A DNA stretch of 64,000 nucleotides from UBA6168 sp041392505 (GCA_041392505.1 JAWKLX010000042.1:1-64000), one strand, 5' to 3'; shown: positions 34,583-43,812, counted from the stretch's first letter. Made by a program: numbers and translations. The notes: generated from the sequence alone by a model not told the origin.

Positions 34583-34913
34583 AGATTCAGTGATTTGTAA
34601 TTATTTCTTTCCTGTCAAACAGCCCATTTAAAAAGTCGGGGCATTCCAGTACTGCGTCAAAAAAACCTATGATTAACCAGCTTAGTAACCCTATGCAATA
34701 TGTCGGAATGCCCCTTTTGGCTGCACGTTATTAAAAAATTGTTTGGGTTATTTCCTGCCAGTACGCTCCCTATTTTCAAAGGGTTGCCTGTCCAGAAAAT
34801 TTTGGTGCGCAATCGAACTGGCCAATACTTTTTTATTTTTTCAACCCGTTGACAAACCATGCTGGCAACCCTTTTTCGGCGTAAGCCGTACGGGCAAATA
34901 ACCAGCTTAGTAA
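34583..34913. other. Divergent intergenic region with direct and inverted repeats
   Basis: The 15-base word TAACCAGCTTAGTAA occurs twice, at 34674-34688 and at 34899-34913, the second copy ending at the sigma factor ATG. GGGGCATTCC (34638-34647) and GGAATGCCCC (34705-34714) form a perfect inverted pair around the first copy. No gene is seen. The second copy is well placed to control the sigma factor gene or its translation. Confidence 0.6.
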
Positions 34914-35489
34914 ATGGAGGTAAAAGCCCAAAATATTTCGTTGTTGGTCACCGCTTGCAAAAACAGGAATGTGGATGGCCAACGCAAGCTATATGAACTG
35001 TTCTACAGTTACGGTATGAGCGTATGCCTGCGGTATACAGGCAACAGGGACGAGGCCCAGGAAGTGCTGAACGATGGCTTTTACAGGGTCTTTACAAAAA
35101 TTGATTTGTACGACCAGGAGCAACCATTCAAAAGCTGGTTCCGGGTCATTTTGATTCACGCCGCTATTGACTACCATCGGAAGTACCATAAGCTGGATGC
35201 GTTTGCAGAACTGGATTCATTCGACAACCTCCACCCGGTGCAAAATGATGGGTTGGACAATCTTCTGTATGAGGATGTGATGGAGTGCGTGCAAAACCTA
35301 TCGCCGCAATACCGGCTTGTCTTTAACCTTTACGCCGTTGATGGGCTGACCCATTCGGAGATTGCCCAGCGATTGGATATCAGCGTCGGGACTTCAAAAT
35401 CAAATTATTCGAAAGCGAGGGGAAAACTGCAAGAGCTATTGCAAAATAATAACTACCTGAAATTCTATAAATATGGACAAAAACTTTGA
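34914..35489 (+). CDS. ECF-type RNA polymerase sigma factor
   Basis: 191 residues. Region 2: SYGMSVCLRYTGNRDEAQEV with DGFYRVFTKIDLYD; region 4: LSPQYRLVFNLYAVDGLTHS followed by EIAQRLDISVGTSKSNYSKA. It is a paralogue of the 32569-33105 product. The ATG follows directly on a 15-base repeat, with no usual ribosome site. Its 3' end overlaps the next gene by 17 bases, which suggests translational coupling. That neighbour has an N-terminal cytoplasmic segment and membrane helix like an anti-sigma factor, so the pair probably forms a regulator/antiregulator set. Confidence 0.92.
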   Translation: MEVKAQNISLLVTACKNRNVDGQRKLYELFYSYGMSVCLRYTGNRDEAQEVLNDGFYRVFTKIDLYDQEQPFKSWFRVILIHAAIDYHRKYHKLDAFAELDSFDNLHPVQNDGLDNLLYEDVMECVQNLSPQYRLVFNLYAVDGLTHSEIAQRLDISVGTSKSNYSKARGKLQELLQNNNYLKFYKYGQKL

Positions 35490-36789
35490 CCATAAAATAA
35501 GAGACATATTGAATGATCCGCCAGAATTTCCCTTCGACGAAAAGGCTTGGGACAAATTGGCAAAACGGATGCACCGCCAGCCGGATAAAAAATGGAGGGC
35601 GCTGCCTTTTCTGGTTCCGTTAGCGTTATTGATGTGGCTGGTGCCGTTTGTGTTTTCGTGGTCGGTTCACGAAAAATTGGGGAAGGCCAATGCCAAGATT
35701 GAGCGCCTTGAATCCTTGCTGGAAACTCAGGCCACTCTGGCCATTGATACCGTGGCCCAACGATATGAAACGGTAGTTTATGATACTATTTATAGGACAA
35801 CTTATGTGGAGGTGAAAAAAGAAAAAACGTCGATCGATCACTCTCCTTCCTACTTTTCCCGCCCTCCGGTTTCTGCTTTTTATCAACCACAATATAATTT
35901 GCTAATCGGGCAACAAAGTGCCCAAGCACTGCCCTTGTTTTCAATACCAACAACATCGTCTCCGATTTGGGGAATGAGAAATAGGGGCGATCTCACCAGC
36001 AGGGAATTGGGAAATATGCCTCCCGACCAGCCTGTGAAACTGGCAGCTCCCAACCGTTTAGATCAATTAGGGATAAAGCCTTTGGGGTATGATGTTGATC
36101 CGTCCTTGTCCGTTGGTTCAACCCCCAGTCAATTAAATAAAAATAAAAAGAGCCTCCGTTTTTACATGCAAAAAATGCAGCCTACCAACTTTGCACTGGC
36201 TGGGAATTATGGATTGGTGGGAGTCGCCCGTTTTAATAAAAGGAATGGCATCAACTCGATCATTGGTTTGCAAGCGGCGGTTGGATATGGCAAAAACCTG
36301 CACTTGGTATTAGGGGCCGACTATTTGCAATGGGCTTTCAAGCAAGAAATGGAGGAGGACGACGATGACGAGCATGGTGGTAAATTCCCTGAAGTCTCAC
36401 CTGATTTGCCCAGCGACAGACTGCATGAAATTTATGGCGATTTCAGGTATGCCCAAATCCCCGTTGGTTTGAAATATACGTTTTCCAGCGACCGGAAAAT
36501 TTGCCCTTCCATAGGTTTTGGGATAGCCGCCAGAAAGGCTCTTCGTTCGCAATTGGCTTATGATTTTTTATCCACTTCCAAAGAATATAAAATTTACCTA
36601 AACGATGTTTTACCGAATGCTTTTGAGTTAAAATCCGCCTGGGGCAGCCTTGGCCTTCAATATCGGTGGACCGACCATTGGCATTTTCTATTGGACGGAG
36701 CTGCTCAGATTGATTTTGAAAAAGGGGAATTTAAATACGAAAACCTGCAACTCTTTATGCTAAGAGGAGGGGTGCAATATTCGTTTTAA
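35473..36789 (+). CDS. Outer membrane beta-barrel-like protein with anti-sigma-like N terminus
   Basis: 438 residues. Residues 1-45 are charged and cytoplasmic in character (NDPPEFPFDEKAWDKLAKRM); a single membrane helix follows (ALPFLVPLALLMWLVPFVFS), then a coiled coil (KLGKANAKIERLESLLETQ), a Pro/Ser-rich stretch to about 235, and a C-terminal domain with alternating aromatic beta strands ending GGVQYSF, typical of outer membrane barrels. An acidic run EEDDDDEHGGK lies near residue 300. It overlaps and is coupled to the ECF sigma gene. I infer a sigma-binding N terminus tied to an envelope-sensing C-terminal domain; the barrel may instead be a periplasmic beta domain. Confidence 0.7.
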   Translation: MDKNFDHKIRDILNDPPEFPFDEKAWDKLAKRMHRQPDKKWRALPFLVPLALLMWLVPFVFSWSVHEKLGKANAKIERLESLLETQATLAIDTVAQRYETVVYDTIYRTTYVEVKKEKTSIDHSPSYFSRPPVSAFYQPQYNLLIGQQSAQALPLFSIPTTSSPIWGMRNRGDLTSRELGNMPPDQPVKLAAPNRLDQLGIKPLGYDVDPSLSVGSTPSQLNKNKKSLRFYMQKMQPTNFALAGNYGLVGVARFNKRNGINSIIGLQAAVGYGKNLHLVLGADYLQWAFKQEMEEDDDDEHGGKFPEVSPDLPSDRLHEIYGDFRYAQIPVGLKYTFSSDRKICPSIGFGIAARKALRSQLAYDFLSTSKEYKIYLNDVLPNAFELKSAWGSLGLQYRWTDHWHFLLDGAAQIDFEKGEFKYENLQLFMLRGGVQYSF

Positions 36790-36860
36790 AGTGGTAAGAA
36801 AATAACGTCTCCAATGGAGAGAAAGTATTGAGAAATTGATTGGGCTTTGGTTCAATTGCG

Positions 36861-37301
36861 CTACTTGCTATCCTTCTTCTTGTTTTTCCGATTTGCCAAA
36901 AATTCATCCACCGGGCGAAACCCCAAATTGATGAGGACGACTGCCAAAGTAGCGACTGCCAGTTCTGGGAAAAAACCCGCCCCTGCCAAACACCCAATTG
37001 CTGAACTGCACCAGATACTGGCTGCCGAGTTGAGCCCTTGCACATTCAGCCCATCCCGCATGATGACACCGCCACCCAAAAAACCAACGCCAACCACCAC
37101 CTGTCCAATGATCCGGGTGACATCTCCCTCTCCACCTCCGGTCAGCCCGACAGAGATGAGAACGTAGCTGGCCGCCCCAACTGCCACCAAGGCATGGGTG
37201 CGAAGGCCCGTGGTTTTGTACTGCCATTGCCGTTCAAAACCGATGATAAAACCTGCGACAATGGCTGCCGCTAAGCGGAGGGAAAATTGTTCGAGTGACA
37301 T
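36861..37301 (-). CDS. MgtC/SapB family membrane protein
   Basis: 146 residues, four membrane helices. The family core is RLAAAIVAGFIIGFERQWQY with KTTGLRTHALVAVGAASYVL, then GVGFLGGGVIMRDG and NVQGLNSAASIWCSSAIGCL. MgtC relatives modulate the F-ATPase or membrane potential and help growth at low Mg2+; the shorter SapB type without the C-terminal ACT-like domain, as here, is less well characterised. Monocistronic by appearance, convergent with the barrel protein gene. The C-terminal tail is Lys-rich (ANRKNKKKDSK). Confidence 0.88.
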   Translation of the reverse strand: MSLEQFSLRLAAAIVAGFIIGFERQWQYKTTGLRTHALVAVGAASYVLISVGLTGGGEGDVTRIIGQVVVGVGFLGGGVIMRDGLNVQGLNSAASIWCSSAIGCLAGAGFFPELAVATLAVVLINLGFRPVDEFLANRKNKKKDSK

Positions 37302-37389
37302 GTTTATGCTGATTTATGTGAATGAACGTTTTGTACTTTGGGCAAGCAATTCCGAATAGTCCCGGAGGGGCTTCCAACTCTCACAACCT

Positions 37390-39249
37390 TCATTTACCCT
37401 TCATATACACATTGTCCTTTTTATCCATATCCGGCACGAAGGTGCTGCCGAGGGTAATTTTCTCCACCTCTTTTTTAGGCACAAAAGGGATATTCACCGT
37501 CCTGTCGCCTTTTTCCCAAACTGCAATGCTGTGGTGTATTGCTTCGCTACTGCCGTCGGCATATTGTACCGTCAGGTCAATGGGCAAGGGCTTGCTACCT
37601 TTCGATTCGATCGTGATTTGTTTTTTGGAAACCTCTGCAATGGCAAGGTTGGGCACCCCGTCGTCGTAGAACCAGGCCTTCCAAAACCAATTCATGTTTT
37701 TCCCTGCGCCCTCGTTCATGCAGTTGAAAAAATCGAGGGGGAGCGGGTGCTTGCCGTGCCATGTTTCAATGTAATGGTGCAGCGCTTTATAGAACAATTC
37801 TTCGCCGAGCATATCTTTTACAAACAAATAGCCCATCGCCGGTTTGGGGTAAGAATTGGTAAACAATGACATGCCCGTCAGTTGGGTAGTCAGTGTGGAA
37901 ATGGGAGAATCGGCTTCCGTACCAGCTGATTGTTCATATCGGTCTACGCCGTAATCATCCACGACGGAAGCGTCGATCATTGGAGTGATGAGCCATTCAC
38001 CGATGGTGGCCCAACCTTCGTCCATCCAGCCGTATTTCGTTTCGTTGATGCCCATGTAAAAAGGGAACATGGTATGGAAAATCTCGTGGTCGGTCAGTGA
38101 GATGCTTTCCATGAGATCTTCAACGGGGTTGTCGTTCACCATCATCGGGTATTCCATCTGGTCGAGGCCATCAAAAACCGTTTCATGGGAGTAGGGGAAG
38201 GGCCATTTTGGAAACCGGAAACTCATGGCCTCAACCGTTGCACGGGCGTCGCCAACTACCCGGAAATAGTCGCGGTGTTTGGGGTTGAATACAGCATCTA
38301 CCCGCGTTCGTCGGCCTGTAGATTTGTCTACGACAAGACTTGTAGACTGCCACACATAATGGTCGCTGGTAGCAAAAACAAAATCCGTCACATCTTTCGC
38401 CTCGAACCGAAATGTATTGGTAGGGTGGTCGGCGGTTATGTTTCCTTTTTTCAAATCCATGCTATCGATGACATTGAGGAAGCCGTCCTTGCTTTCCGCT
38501 TCTGCGATGCGCTGACAAAAGGTTGAGTTCAGCACCTCCCCACAATTTAACAGGTCGCCAGTGGCCCAGACTACGTAGCCGTTTGGGACGGTGATGTCTG
38601 CTTTGAAATCGCAAAAATCATTGTAAAATTCCGCCGCACCAAGGTACGGGTTGGTGTTCCAGCCGTCCACGTCATCATACACTGCGATGCGGGGAAAAAA
38701 ATAGGCGATAAAATAAGCACCTTCCTCGATCGCGCCAGTACGCTGGTGCGAGCCTTGATTTAAAACATAGGAGAAATCAATGGAGAATTGGATTTGCCCT
38801 GCTGGTAGCAGTGGCTGAATCGGCAGATCCATTTCCGTTCCGTGGATGGAGGCCAAGCCAGCATCCTGTGCCAAACCGTTTACTTTTATTGTTTCTATAA
38901 AAATGCCCTCGTTCATATCATCCGGTTGGAAAACGCTCATGCGGGCGGCCCCTTTTTTGAAAAGATTCGGGTACAATTTGAAATGGATATTGGGCAGCGT
39001 ATCGGGACTGTTGTTTTGGTAAACTATATCCACTGTTCCGCTGACAAGGCGGGTAGCCGGGGTGAAATGGACGTGCAGATCATAAGTCGCAGAGTTTTGC
39101 CAATAATTTTTACCCGGTTGGCCGGTGTGACTGCGGGTGTCTTTCTCATAGGCCGACTGGATGTTGCGGGGTATGGGTAGGAGGCTTTGGGCTTGGAGTT
39201 GGACTGCCAAAAGCACCAGGAAAAGTGTAATGTTTTTGATTGGATTCAT
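37390..39249 (-). CDS. M1 family zinc aminopeptidase-like protein, secreted
   Basis: 619 residues with a signal peptide (NPIKNITLFLVLLAVQLQAQ). The zinc site is HEIFH in SLTDHEIFHTMFPFYMG, with the third ligand Glu in MDEGWA 19 residues on. The exopeptidase motif is represented by LDQMEYPMM in place of GAMEN. N-terminal beta domain (about 45-200), catalytic domain (about 200-480), C-terminal segment. The mature protein should act in the periplasm or outside the cell on peptides. It is shorter than classical M1 enzymes because the C-terminal helical domain is reduced, as in many Bacteroidota versions. Single gene. Confidence 0.9.
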   Translation of the reverse strand: MNPIKNITLFLVLLAVQLQAQSLLPIPRNIQSAYEKDTRSHTGQPGKNYWQNSATYDLHVHFTPATRLVSGTVDIVYQNNSPDTLPNIHFKLYPNLFKKGAARMSVFQPDDMNEGIFIETIKVNGLAQDAGLASIHGTEMDLPIQPLLPAGQIQFSIDFSYVLNQGSHQRTGAIEEGAYFIAYFFPRIAVYDDVDGWNTNPYLGAAEFYNDFCDFKADITVPNGYVVWATGDLLNCGEVLNSTFCQRIAEAESKDGFLNVIDSMDLKKGNITADHPTNTFRFEAKDVTDFVFATSDHYVWQSTSLVVDKSTGRRTRVDAVFNPKHRDYFRVVGDARATVEAMSFRFPKWPFPYSHETVFDGLDQMEYPMMVNDNPVEDLMESISLTDHEIFHTMFPFYMGINETKYGWMDEGWATIGEWLITPMIDASVVDDYGVDRYEQSAGTEADSPISTLTTQLTGMSLFTNSYPKPAMGYLFVKDMLGEELFYKALHHYIETWHGKHPLPLDFFNCMNEGAGKNMNWFWKAWFYDDGVPNLAIAEVSKKQITIESKGSKPLPIDLTVQYADGSSEAIHHSIAVWEKGDRTVNIPFVPKKEVEKITLGSTFVPDMDKKDNVYMKGK

Positions 39250-39542
39250 GAGTGCAAGGATAAGCTGAAATTTATTATTGGAGTTTATCGAGCTTTAAAT
39301 TTCTTCTGTTCTATCTTCCATACACCATAATTCAACCGGACCAAAAAGAAATTCCACTCTTTAAAAAAAGAATACTCAAATATTAATTTTCAATTTGCGG
39401 GGCTAAAGTTCAGGATTAAATATTTTACAAGGCCTGGAATGGCTGGGCATTGCCATTTAAATTGGCCAGAAAAAAGCTGTAAACCGCAGTTTACCTCCGA
39501 ACCCTAACCAAATAAAGCCAAATTGTTTTTTCTTGGCCTTAA

Positions 39543-40592
39543 CTAATACCCTGGACCATTTACCTCCCTCAACCGGGAGGCTGCCATCTCCGCGGTTATG
39601 TCCCGTTGCGGGTTGGCAAACATCTCATAGCCCACCATGAATTTTTTCACCGTGGCGGACCGCAACAGCGGGGGGTAGAAGGCCATGTGGAAATGCCATT
39701 CCGGATGTTCCTGCCAGTCCGTTGGGCATTGGTGGATGCCGGAGGAATAGGGGAATGAGGTATCGAACAATCGGTCGAAGCGTTGGGTCAGGTCTTTGAG
39801 GATGGCGGCGAACGAACGCTTTTCTTTAGCTTGTAACTGGCCAAGGTGCTGGTAATGCGCTCTTGGGACGATCATCGCCTCGTAGGGCCAGACGGCCCAG
39901 AATGGCACCAGCGCCACAAAGTCTTCGTTTTGGCAGACCAGCCGTTCCCCTTCGTTGAGTTCCTGTTGCAGGTAATCCAACAAAAGGCTGCGCCCAGTTT
40001 TTCCCCAATGATGTAACTGTTGGGTTGTCTTTTTGGTGACCTCTTGTGGCACAGAGCATTGTGCCCATATCTGCCCGTGCGGGTGCGGGTTGCTGCACCC
40101 CATTATTTCACCCTTGTTCTCAAAAATTTGGACGTGGTTGATAAATTCCTTGCTGCCCAGCTCAAGGTATTCCTGTTGCCAGAGATTCACTACTTTTTGG
40201 ATGTCCTCCACCGCCATGTCCGGAATGGTCAGCGAGTGGTCGGGCGAAAAGCAGACGACCTTGCAGATGCCCCGCTCGCTATTAGCTTTAAGCAACCCGT
40301 TTTCAAAAAGGCCTTCGTCGCCGTCTGGTTTGAGTGCGGCAAAATCATTGGAGAAGACAAAAACATCAGTGTACTGGGGGTTTTGATGGCCACTTGCCCT
40401 TGTATTGCCTGGGCATAGGTAACAGTCAGGATCATAGCTGGGCCTTTTAGAGTCCGCTGTTTTTTCTGTCTTGCCCTGCCATGGGCGCTTGGCGCGGTGA
40501 GGCGATACAAGCACCCATTCCCCGGTCAGGATATTGTAGCGGCGGTGGGGGTCGTTGGAAAGGTCGAACATTTTCTCGTGTATTGTTGTCAT
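39543..40592 (-). CDS. galT: Galactose-1-phosphate uridylyltransferase
   Basis: 349 residues. The active site HPHGQIWAQ contains the HPH motif whose second His is uridylylated; zinc-type and structural blocks include PDCYLCPGNTRASG near the N terminus and HFHMAFYPPLLRS near the C terminus. It transfers UMP between UDP-glucose and galactose-1-phosphate in the Leloir pathway. It overlaps the upstream galactokinase gene by four bases (ATGA), a coupled pair. No galE or mutarotase is found within this window. The 39250-39542 gap downstream shows no gene. Confidence 0.96.
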   Translation of the reverse strand: MTTIHEKMFDLSNDPHRRYNILTGEWVLVSPHRAKRPWQGKTEKTADSKRPSYDPDCYLCPGNTRASGHQNPQYTDVFVFSNDFAALKPDGDEGLFENGLLKANSERGICKVVCFSPDHSLTIPDMAVEDIQKVVNLWQQEYLELGSKEFINHVQIFENKGEIMGCSNPHPHGQIWAQCSVPQEVTKKTTQQLHHWGKTGRSLLLDYLQQELNEGERLVCQNEDFVALVPFWAVWPYEAMIVPRAHYQHLGQLQAKEKRSFAAILKDLTQRFDRLFDTSFPYSSGIHQCPTDWQEHPEWHFHMAFYPPLLRSATVKKFMVGYEMFANPQRDITAEMAASRLREVNGPGY

Positions 40593-41725
40593 CGGATAAT
40601 AACCCGGGTTCCGTCCCCAATTGAAACCTCAATGGGAGTCAGGTCAATGCCGAACCGGTTTCTATATTGTTTTGATACCTGTTCCACAAACTGTGCTGCC
40701 GACTTGTTTTCTAGGATATTGATCGTACAGCCCCCAAAGCCGCCACCCATCATCCTACTGCCAAGGACATAGTCTTCATCCAAAGTTTTTTGCACCAGGA
40801 AGTCCAGTTCTGGGCAGCTCACTTCATAATCGTTTTGCAGGCTGAAATGGGATTGGTACATCAATTGGCCCAGCAATTGGTGATTCCCTTCCTGCATTGC
40901 CTTGGTCGCTTCCAATACCCGCTGGTTTTCGGAAACCACGTGGTGGCAACGGCGGAAAATATGCTCCGGCATTTTTTCCTTGGCTTCCACTATCTGGTCT
41001 AAATTCACGTCCCGTAAATTGTTTATCCCACTATATTTTTTTTTCAAAACAGCGACCCCTTCTCCACATTCTGCCCGGCGTGTGTTGTACTCCGAGGATG
41101 CCAGAGAATGCGAAACATTGGTGTTTAGTAGGAGCAACTGGTAGTCACCCAGTTCTAATGGGAAATATTGGAATTCGAGGCTCCGGCAGTCCAACAACAT
41201 GACCTTCCCTTTTTCTCCCATCATGCTGGCAAACTGGTCCATGATGCCGCACCTCATACCGACAAAATTATGTTCGGCCATCTGGGATGCCTTGATTAGC
41301 TGCCACTTATTAAAACCAAGGCCGAACAGTTCGTTCAGCGCAACGGCAAACCCGCATTCCAATGCGGCCGAGGAACTTGTGCCGCTGCCTATGGGCACCC
41401 GGCTTTCAAACTCAGCGTCAAAACCCTTGATCTCAGCACCGATTTTTTGCAATTCATGTATTACGCCCATCACGTAGTTCGGCCAGCCGTCCTTTACTGG
41501 CTGCATGTTTTTGAGATCGAACGAAAAGGGCTCGTTGAGATCGGCAGCTATTATGTTTGCCTGCGAATCTGTTCCGTTTAGCCACATTTTTACCGTCAGT
41601 TTTCTGTCGATTGCGGCGGGCAGCACAAAGCCGTCGTTGTAGTCGGTGTGCTCCCCGATGATGTTGATGCGGCCGGGGGCTTCCACGATAATGCTGTCAG
41701 CTGCCTGTTTTTTTGAAAAATCCAT
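40589..41725 (-). CDS. galK: Galactokinase
   Basis: 378 residues from ATG 41725 (MDFSKKQAADSI); an in-frame TTG two codons earlier was not used. GHMP kinase motifs are all present: APGRINIIGEHTDYNDGFVL (galactokinase signature), PIGSGTSSSAALECGFAVAL (ATP loop), CGIMDQFAS and GGGFGGCTINIL (motif 3). It phosphorylates galactose at C1; the product feeds GalT encoded by the overlapping downstream gene. Leaderless-like spacing and no clear operator were seen. Confidence 0.96.
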   Translation of the reverse strand: MDFSKKQAADSIIVEAPGRINIIGEHTDYNDGFVLPAAIDRKLTVKMWLNGTDSQANIIAADLNEPFSFDLKNMQPVKDGWPNYVMGVIHELQKIGAEIKGFDAEFESRVPIGSGTSSSAALECGFAVALNELFGLGFNKWQLIKASQMAEHNFVGMRCGIMDQFASMMGEKGKVMLLDCRSLEFQYFPLELGDYQLLLLNTNVSHSLASSEYNTRRAECGEGVAVLKKKYSGINNLRDVNLDQIVEAKEKMPEHIFRRCHHVVSENQRVLEATKAMQEGNHQLLGQLMYQSHFSLQNDYEVSCPELDFLVQKTLDEDYVLGSRMMGGGFGGCTINILENKSAAQFVEQVSKQYRNRFGIDLTPIEVSIGDGTRVIIR

Positions 41726-41866
41726 TTTCAACGCAAGTGATATTCATTAGCTTTTAAAGGAAACTTGAATTCTAAAAGCCAAAACGATAAGTGTAAAGCA
41801 AACTCTTATTTTGGGCGCCTCAAAATTTTACTGATCCTTTTAATGTAACAGCCAGAAAAAAACCTT

Positions 41867-42145
41867 CTATCGGGAGGAAGCTCCATTTTGATCGCTGTTG
41901 ACCACATCTTCTATAGATTTGGTTTGGAGCATGGAAGATGATGGGACTAATACAGGAGTGTTAAAAAATAAGGTGGTGTATCCAATGTAAGGCAATTCAT
42001 TTTCAAATCTCAAATGGCGATTTGGGAAAAGCAACAAGTGTAATCCGATGAAAATAATCAGAAATAGCCCCATGAACAAGAGCATGAGACAGTCATATAT
42101 TTTTTTTTGGCGATTCCATAGTATGGGTACATAACTAACACTCAT
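41867..42145 (-). CDS. Small membrane protein of unknown function
   Basis: 92 residues with one strong membrane helix (CLMLLFMGLFLIIFIGLHLL) after a short N-terminal part, then a polar tail. It ends a three-gene unit: 42591-42794, 42157-42594 and this gene, with an 11-base gap to its predecessor. I do not recognise the family. The tight packing suggests the three proteins form one membrane assembly. Confidence 0.5.
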   Translation of the reverse strand: MSVSYVPILWNRQKKIYDCLMLLFMGLFLIIFIGLHLLLFPNRHLRFENELPYIGYTTLFFNTPVLVPSSSMLQTKSIEDVVNSDQNGASSR

Positions 42146-42156
42146 GGTTTGGCGAT

Positions 42157-42594
42157 TCAGATTTTTAAAAATTCAATTTGGATGTTTTTGATAGGATCAA
42201 AAAAGAGCACAAAGCGATTAGTGCTGATGTATTCTCTAGTATCGAAACGGTAAATATTTTGGCTGCCGAGGCCACCGATCAAAATGCCATCTTCCGGTCT
42301 TGTCATTTCATTTTCCACTAAATAAACCAAGGTAGCGGGATTGGTCAACGGTGTTAGCACTTCGATTTCTAACTGTTGCCCACCCGTATCTGCATCGCCT
42401 CTAAGAGCAATGGCATAATGCTCTGAGAAGGCTTTGCCTAATATTTCTGTCAGGGCAACAGGCTGATAATTTGCCATTTCCAGGACAGGTTGTTCTTGTG
42501 GAATGACGGCAATGGCTGCCACAAACAGCAGCGGCATAAAACCCGCCAGAAAAAACCATGTATAGCGGTGGTATTTCCGTAATGTAGGTGTCAT
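42157..42594 (-). CDS. Membrane-anchored protein of unknown function
   Basis: 145 residues from ATG 42594 (MTPTLRKYHRYTWFFLAGFM); this ATG overlaps the stop of the upstream gene as ATGA, which decides the start over an in-frame upstream option. One N-terminal membrane helix (WFFLAGFMPLLFVAAIAVIP) is followed by an extracytoplasmic domain of about 110 residues with beta-type pattern (LEIEVLTPLTNPATLVYLVE). Middle gene of a three-gene unit. Family not recognised. Confidence 0.6.
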   Translation of the reverse strand: MTPTLRKYHRYTWFFLAGFMPLLFVAAIAVIPQEQPVLEMANYQPVALTEILGKAFSEHYAIALRGDADTGGQQLEIEVLTPLTNPATLVYLVENEMTRPEDGILIGGLGSQNIYRFDTREYISTNRFVLFFDPIKNIQIEFLKI

Positions 42595-42794
42595 GTGTGT
42601 TTGAGGATTCTTTTCAATAAATATGGCCAAAGCAACACCGAACCGGGCAGTAGCATCAAGCGCATTTTCCACGGTGCGCTATGCATTCCATCATCTATTT
42701 TTCGGACGCCATTTGCTATGAACCACATGGCAAACAGCAACCCCAAAAACAAGGAGGAATAAAAGACATAAACTGAAATGGTAGCGATAATCAT
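42591..42794 (-). CDS. Small two-helix membrane protein
   Basis: 67 residues: a first helix (VYVFYSSLFLGLLFAMWFIA), a loop NGVRKIDDGMHSAPWK, and a second helix (RLMLLPGSVLLWPYLLKRIL). First gene of the three-gene membrane unit and coupled to the next by a four-base overlap. Not recognised; the topology is compatible with a small subunit of a membrane complex. Confidence 0.55.
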   Translation of the reverse strand: MIIATISVYVFYSSLFLGLLFAMWFIANGVRKIDDGMHSAPWKMRLMLLPGSVLLWPYLLKRILKHT

Positions 42795-42836
42795 GATGAA
42801 TGACTGTGAAAAATTACCCGTCGTTTTAAGTGTATT

Positions 42837-43370
42837 TTATTCCCCCGCAGCGGAATGGCCCACCTGAACTTTGCGGTTGTGGATTGTCGAAGCGGCTACC
42901 CCAAAATGCTCAGGTAGTCCCAAACATGGTGCGACAATGTTCAACCCTATTTTTATCATTGCAAAATGATGGGTGGTATGTTCTATATTGTATAATAATT
43001 CCCGTTTCATCGAAGTATCGATAATAGAGGAACTACCGGAAATATAATTGAAGCTTTTTATATGGAGTTTTACATTTTTCGAAAATAGAGTTAATTGCCC
43101 CATAATTTTATCTATTATTTTCAAAGCATATTTTGGGTCACTTTCAATTTGTCGGTCGCGTTGCCGATCATCATAGTTCAATATTTTATTCTCATGCTTC
43201 ATGCAATCCAATAGACATAAATAAAACTCAATAAAATGTCGGGTATGCTGCCCGATAGTAGAGCCTGAAAATACGGGCAATGGAAAACAATAAGATGTAG
43301 CGGAAACTCTGTTTAAGAAAAATTTTGCGTCCTCCATTTGTCGAATTGCATTGTTTATAAGCGAGTCCAT
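42837..43370 (-). CDS. DinB family protein
   Basis: 177 residues. Helical bundle with the three-His metal pattern of DinB/YfiT proteins: TIGQHTRHFIEFYLCLLDCM near residue 40 and NIEHTTHHFAMIKIGL near residue 135. DinB-like proteins include metal-dependent thiol transferases (bacillithiol/mycothiol) and many of unknown function. It is last in a probable operon led by the SDR gene at 43813-44499 under a Crp-type site, with the 122-residue coiled-coil gene between. The substrate is unknown. Confidence 0.8.
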   Translation of the reverse strand: MDSLINNAIRQMEDAKFFLNRVSATSYCFPLPVFSGSTIGQHTRHFIEFYLCLLDCMKHENKILNYDDRQRDRQIESDPKYALKIIDKIMGQLTLFSKNVKLHIKSFNYISGSSSIIDTSMKRELLYNIEHTTHHFAMIKIGLNIVAPCLGLPEHFGVAASTIHNRKVQVGHSAAGE

Positions 43371-43389
43371 TTTATGTGTATATTTTTAT

Positions 43390-43758
43390 TTACCAAATAC
43401 TGAAAGTTTGTAATTCTGAAAACAAGGGGAAAAACTGTAATTTTAAATCCTTAAGTTGTTGCCGTAAAGCGGTCATATTGTTTTGCAGGTTTATTGCTTT
43501 TTCATTTACACCAATAAAATGATCTAATTCTGGAATTACTTTTTCTTCGTATTTTGAAAATGCATCCAGAAGGAAATACAAAGTTGGTTTGTTACGGGAC
43601 GTACCATTTTGAATACCTAACCTCAATAGTTTTTTATAAAAGGCCACTTCCTCCTGTATGTAATTTAATTCTTCTTTTAATTGACTAAAATGCATTGGTT
43701 TAACCAATGGTTTTAAATTGGCTTTTTGTGGCTTGGTATTTAAATAAGCAACGGTCAT
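43390..43758 (-). CDS. Small coiled-coil protein of unknown function
   Basis: 122 residues, mostly helical (HFSQLKEELNYIQEEVAFYK, then KVIPELDHFIGVNEKAINLQ), no signal peptide. Similar in size and pattern to the product of 1246-1629, possibly a distant paralogue. It lies 19 bases before DinB and 54 after the SDR gene, in one probable transcript under the Crp-type operator at 44566. Confidence 0.6.
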   Translation of the reverse strand: MTVAYLNTKPQKANLKPLVKPMHFSQLKEELNYIQEEVAFYKKLLRLGIQNGTSRNKPTLYFLLDAFSKYEEKVIPELDHFIGVNEKAINLQNNMTALRQQLKDLKLQFFPLFSELQTFSIW

Positions 43759-43812
43759 GTTTTAATTGTTTTTTTTTGGTTTGAAAATATTTGGTTGTCA
43801 AATAGCTTATGA

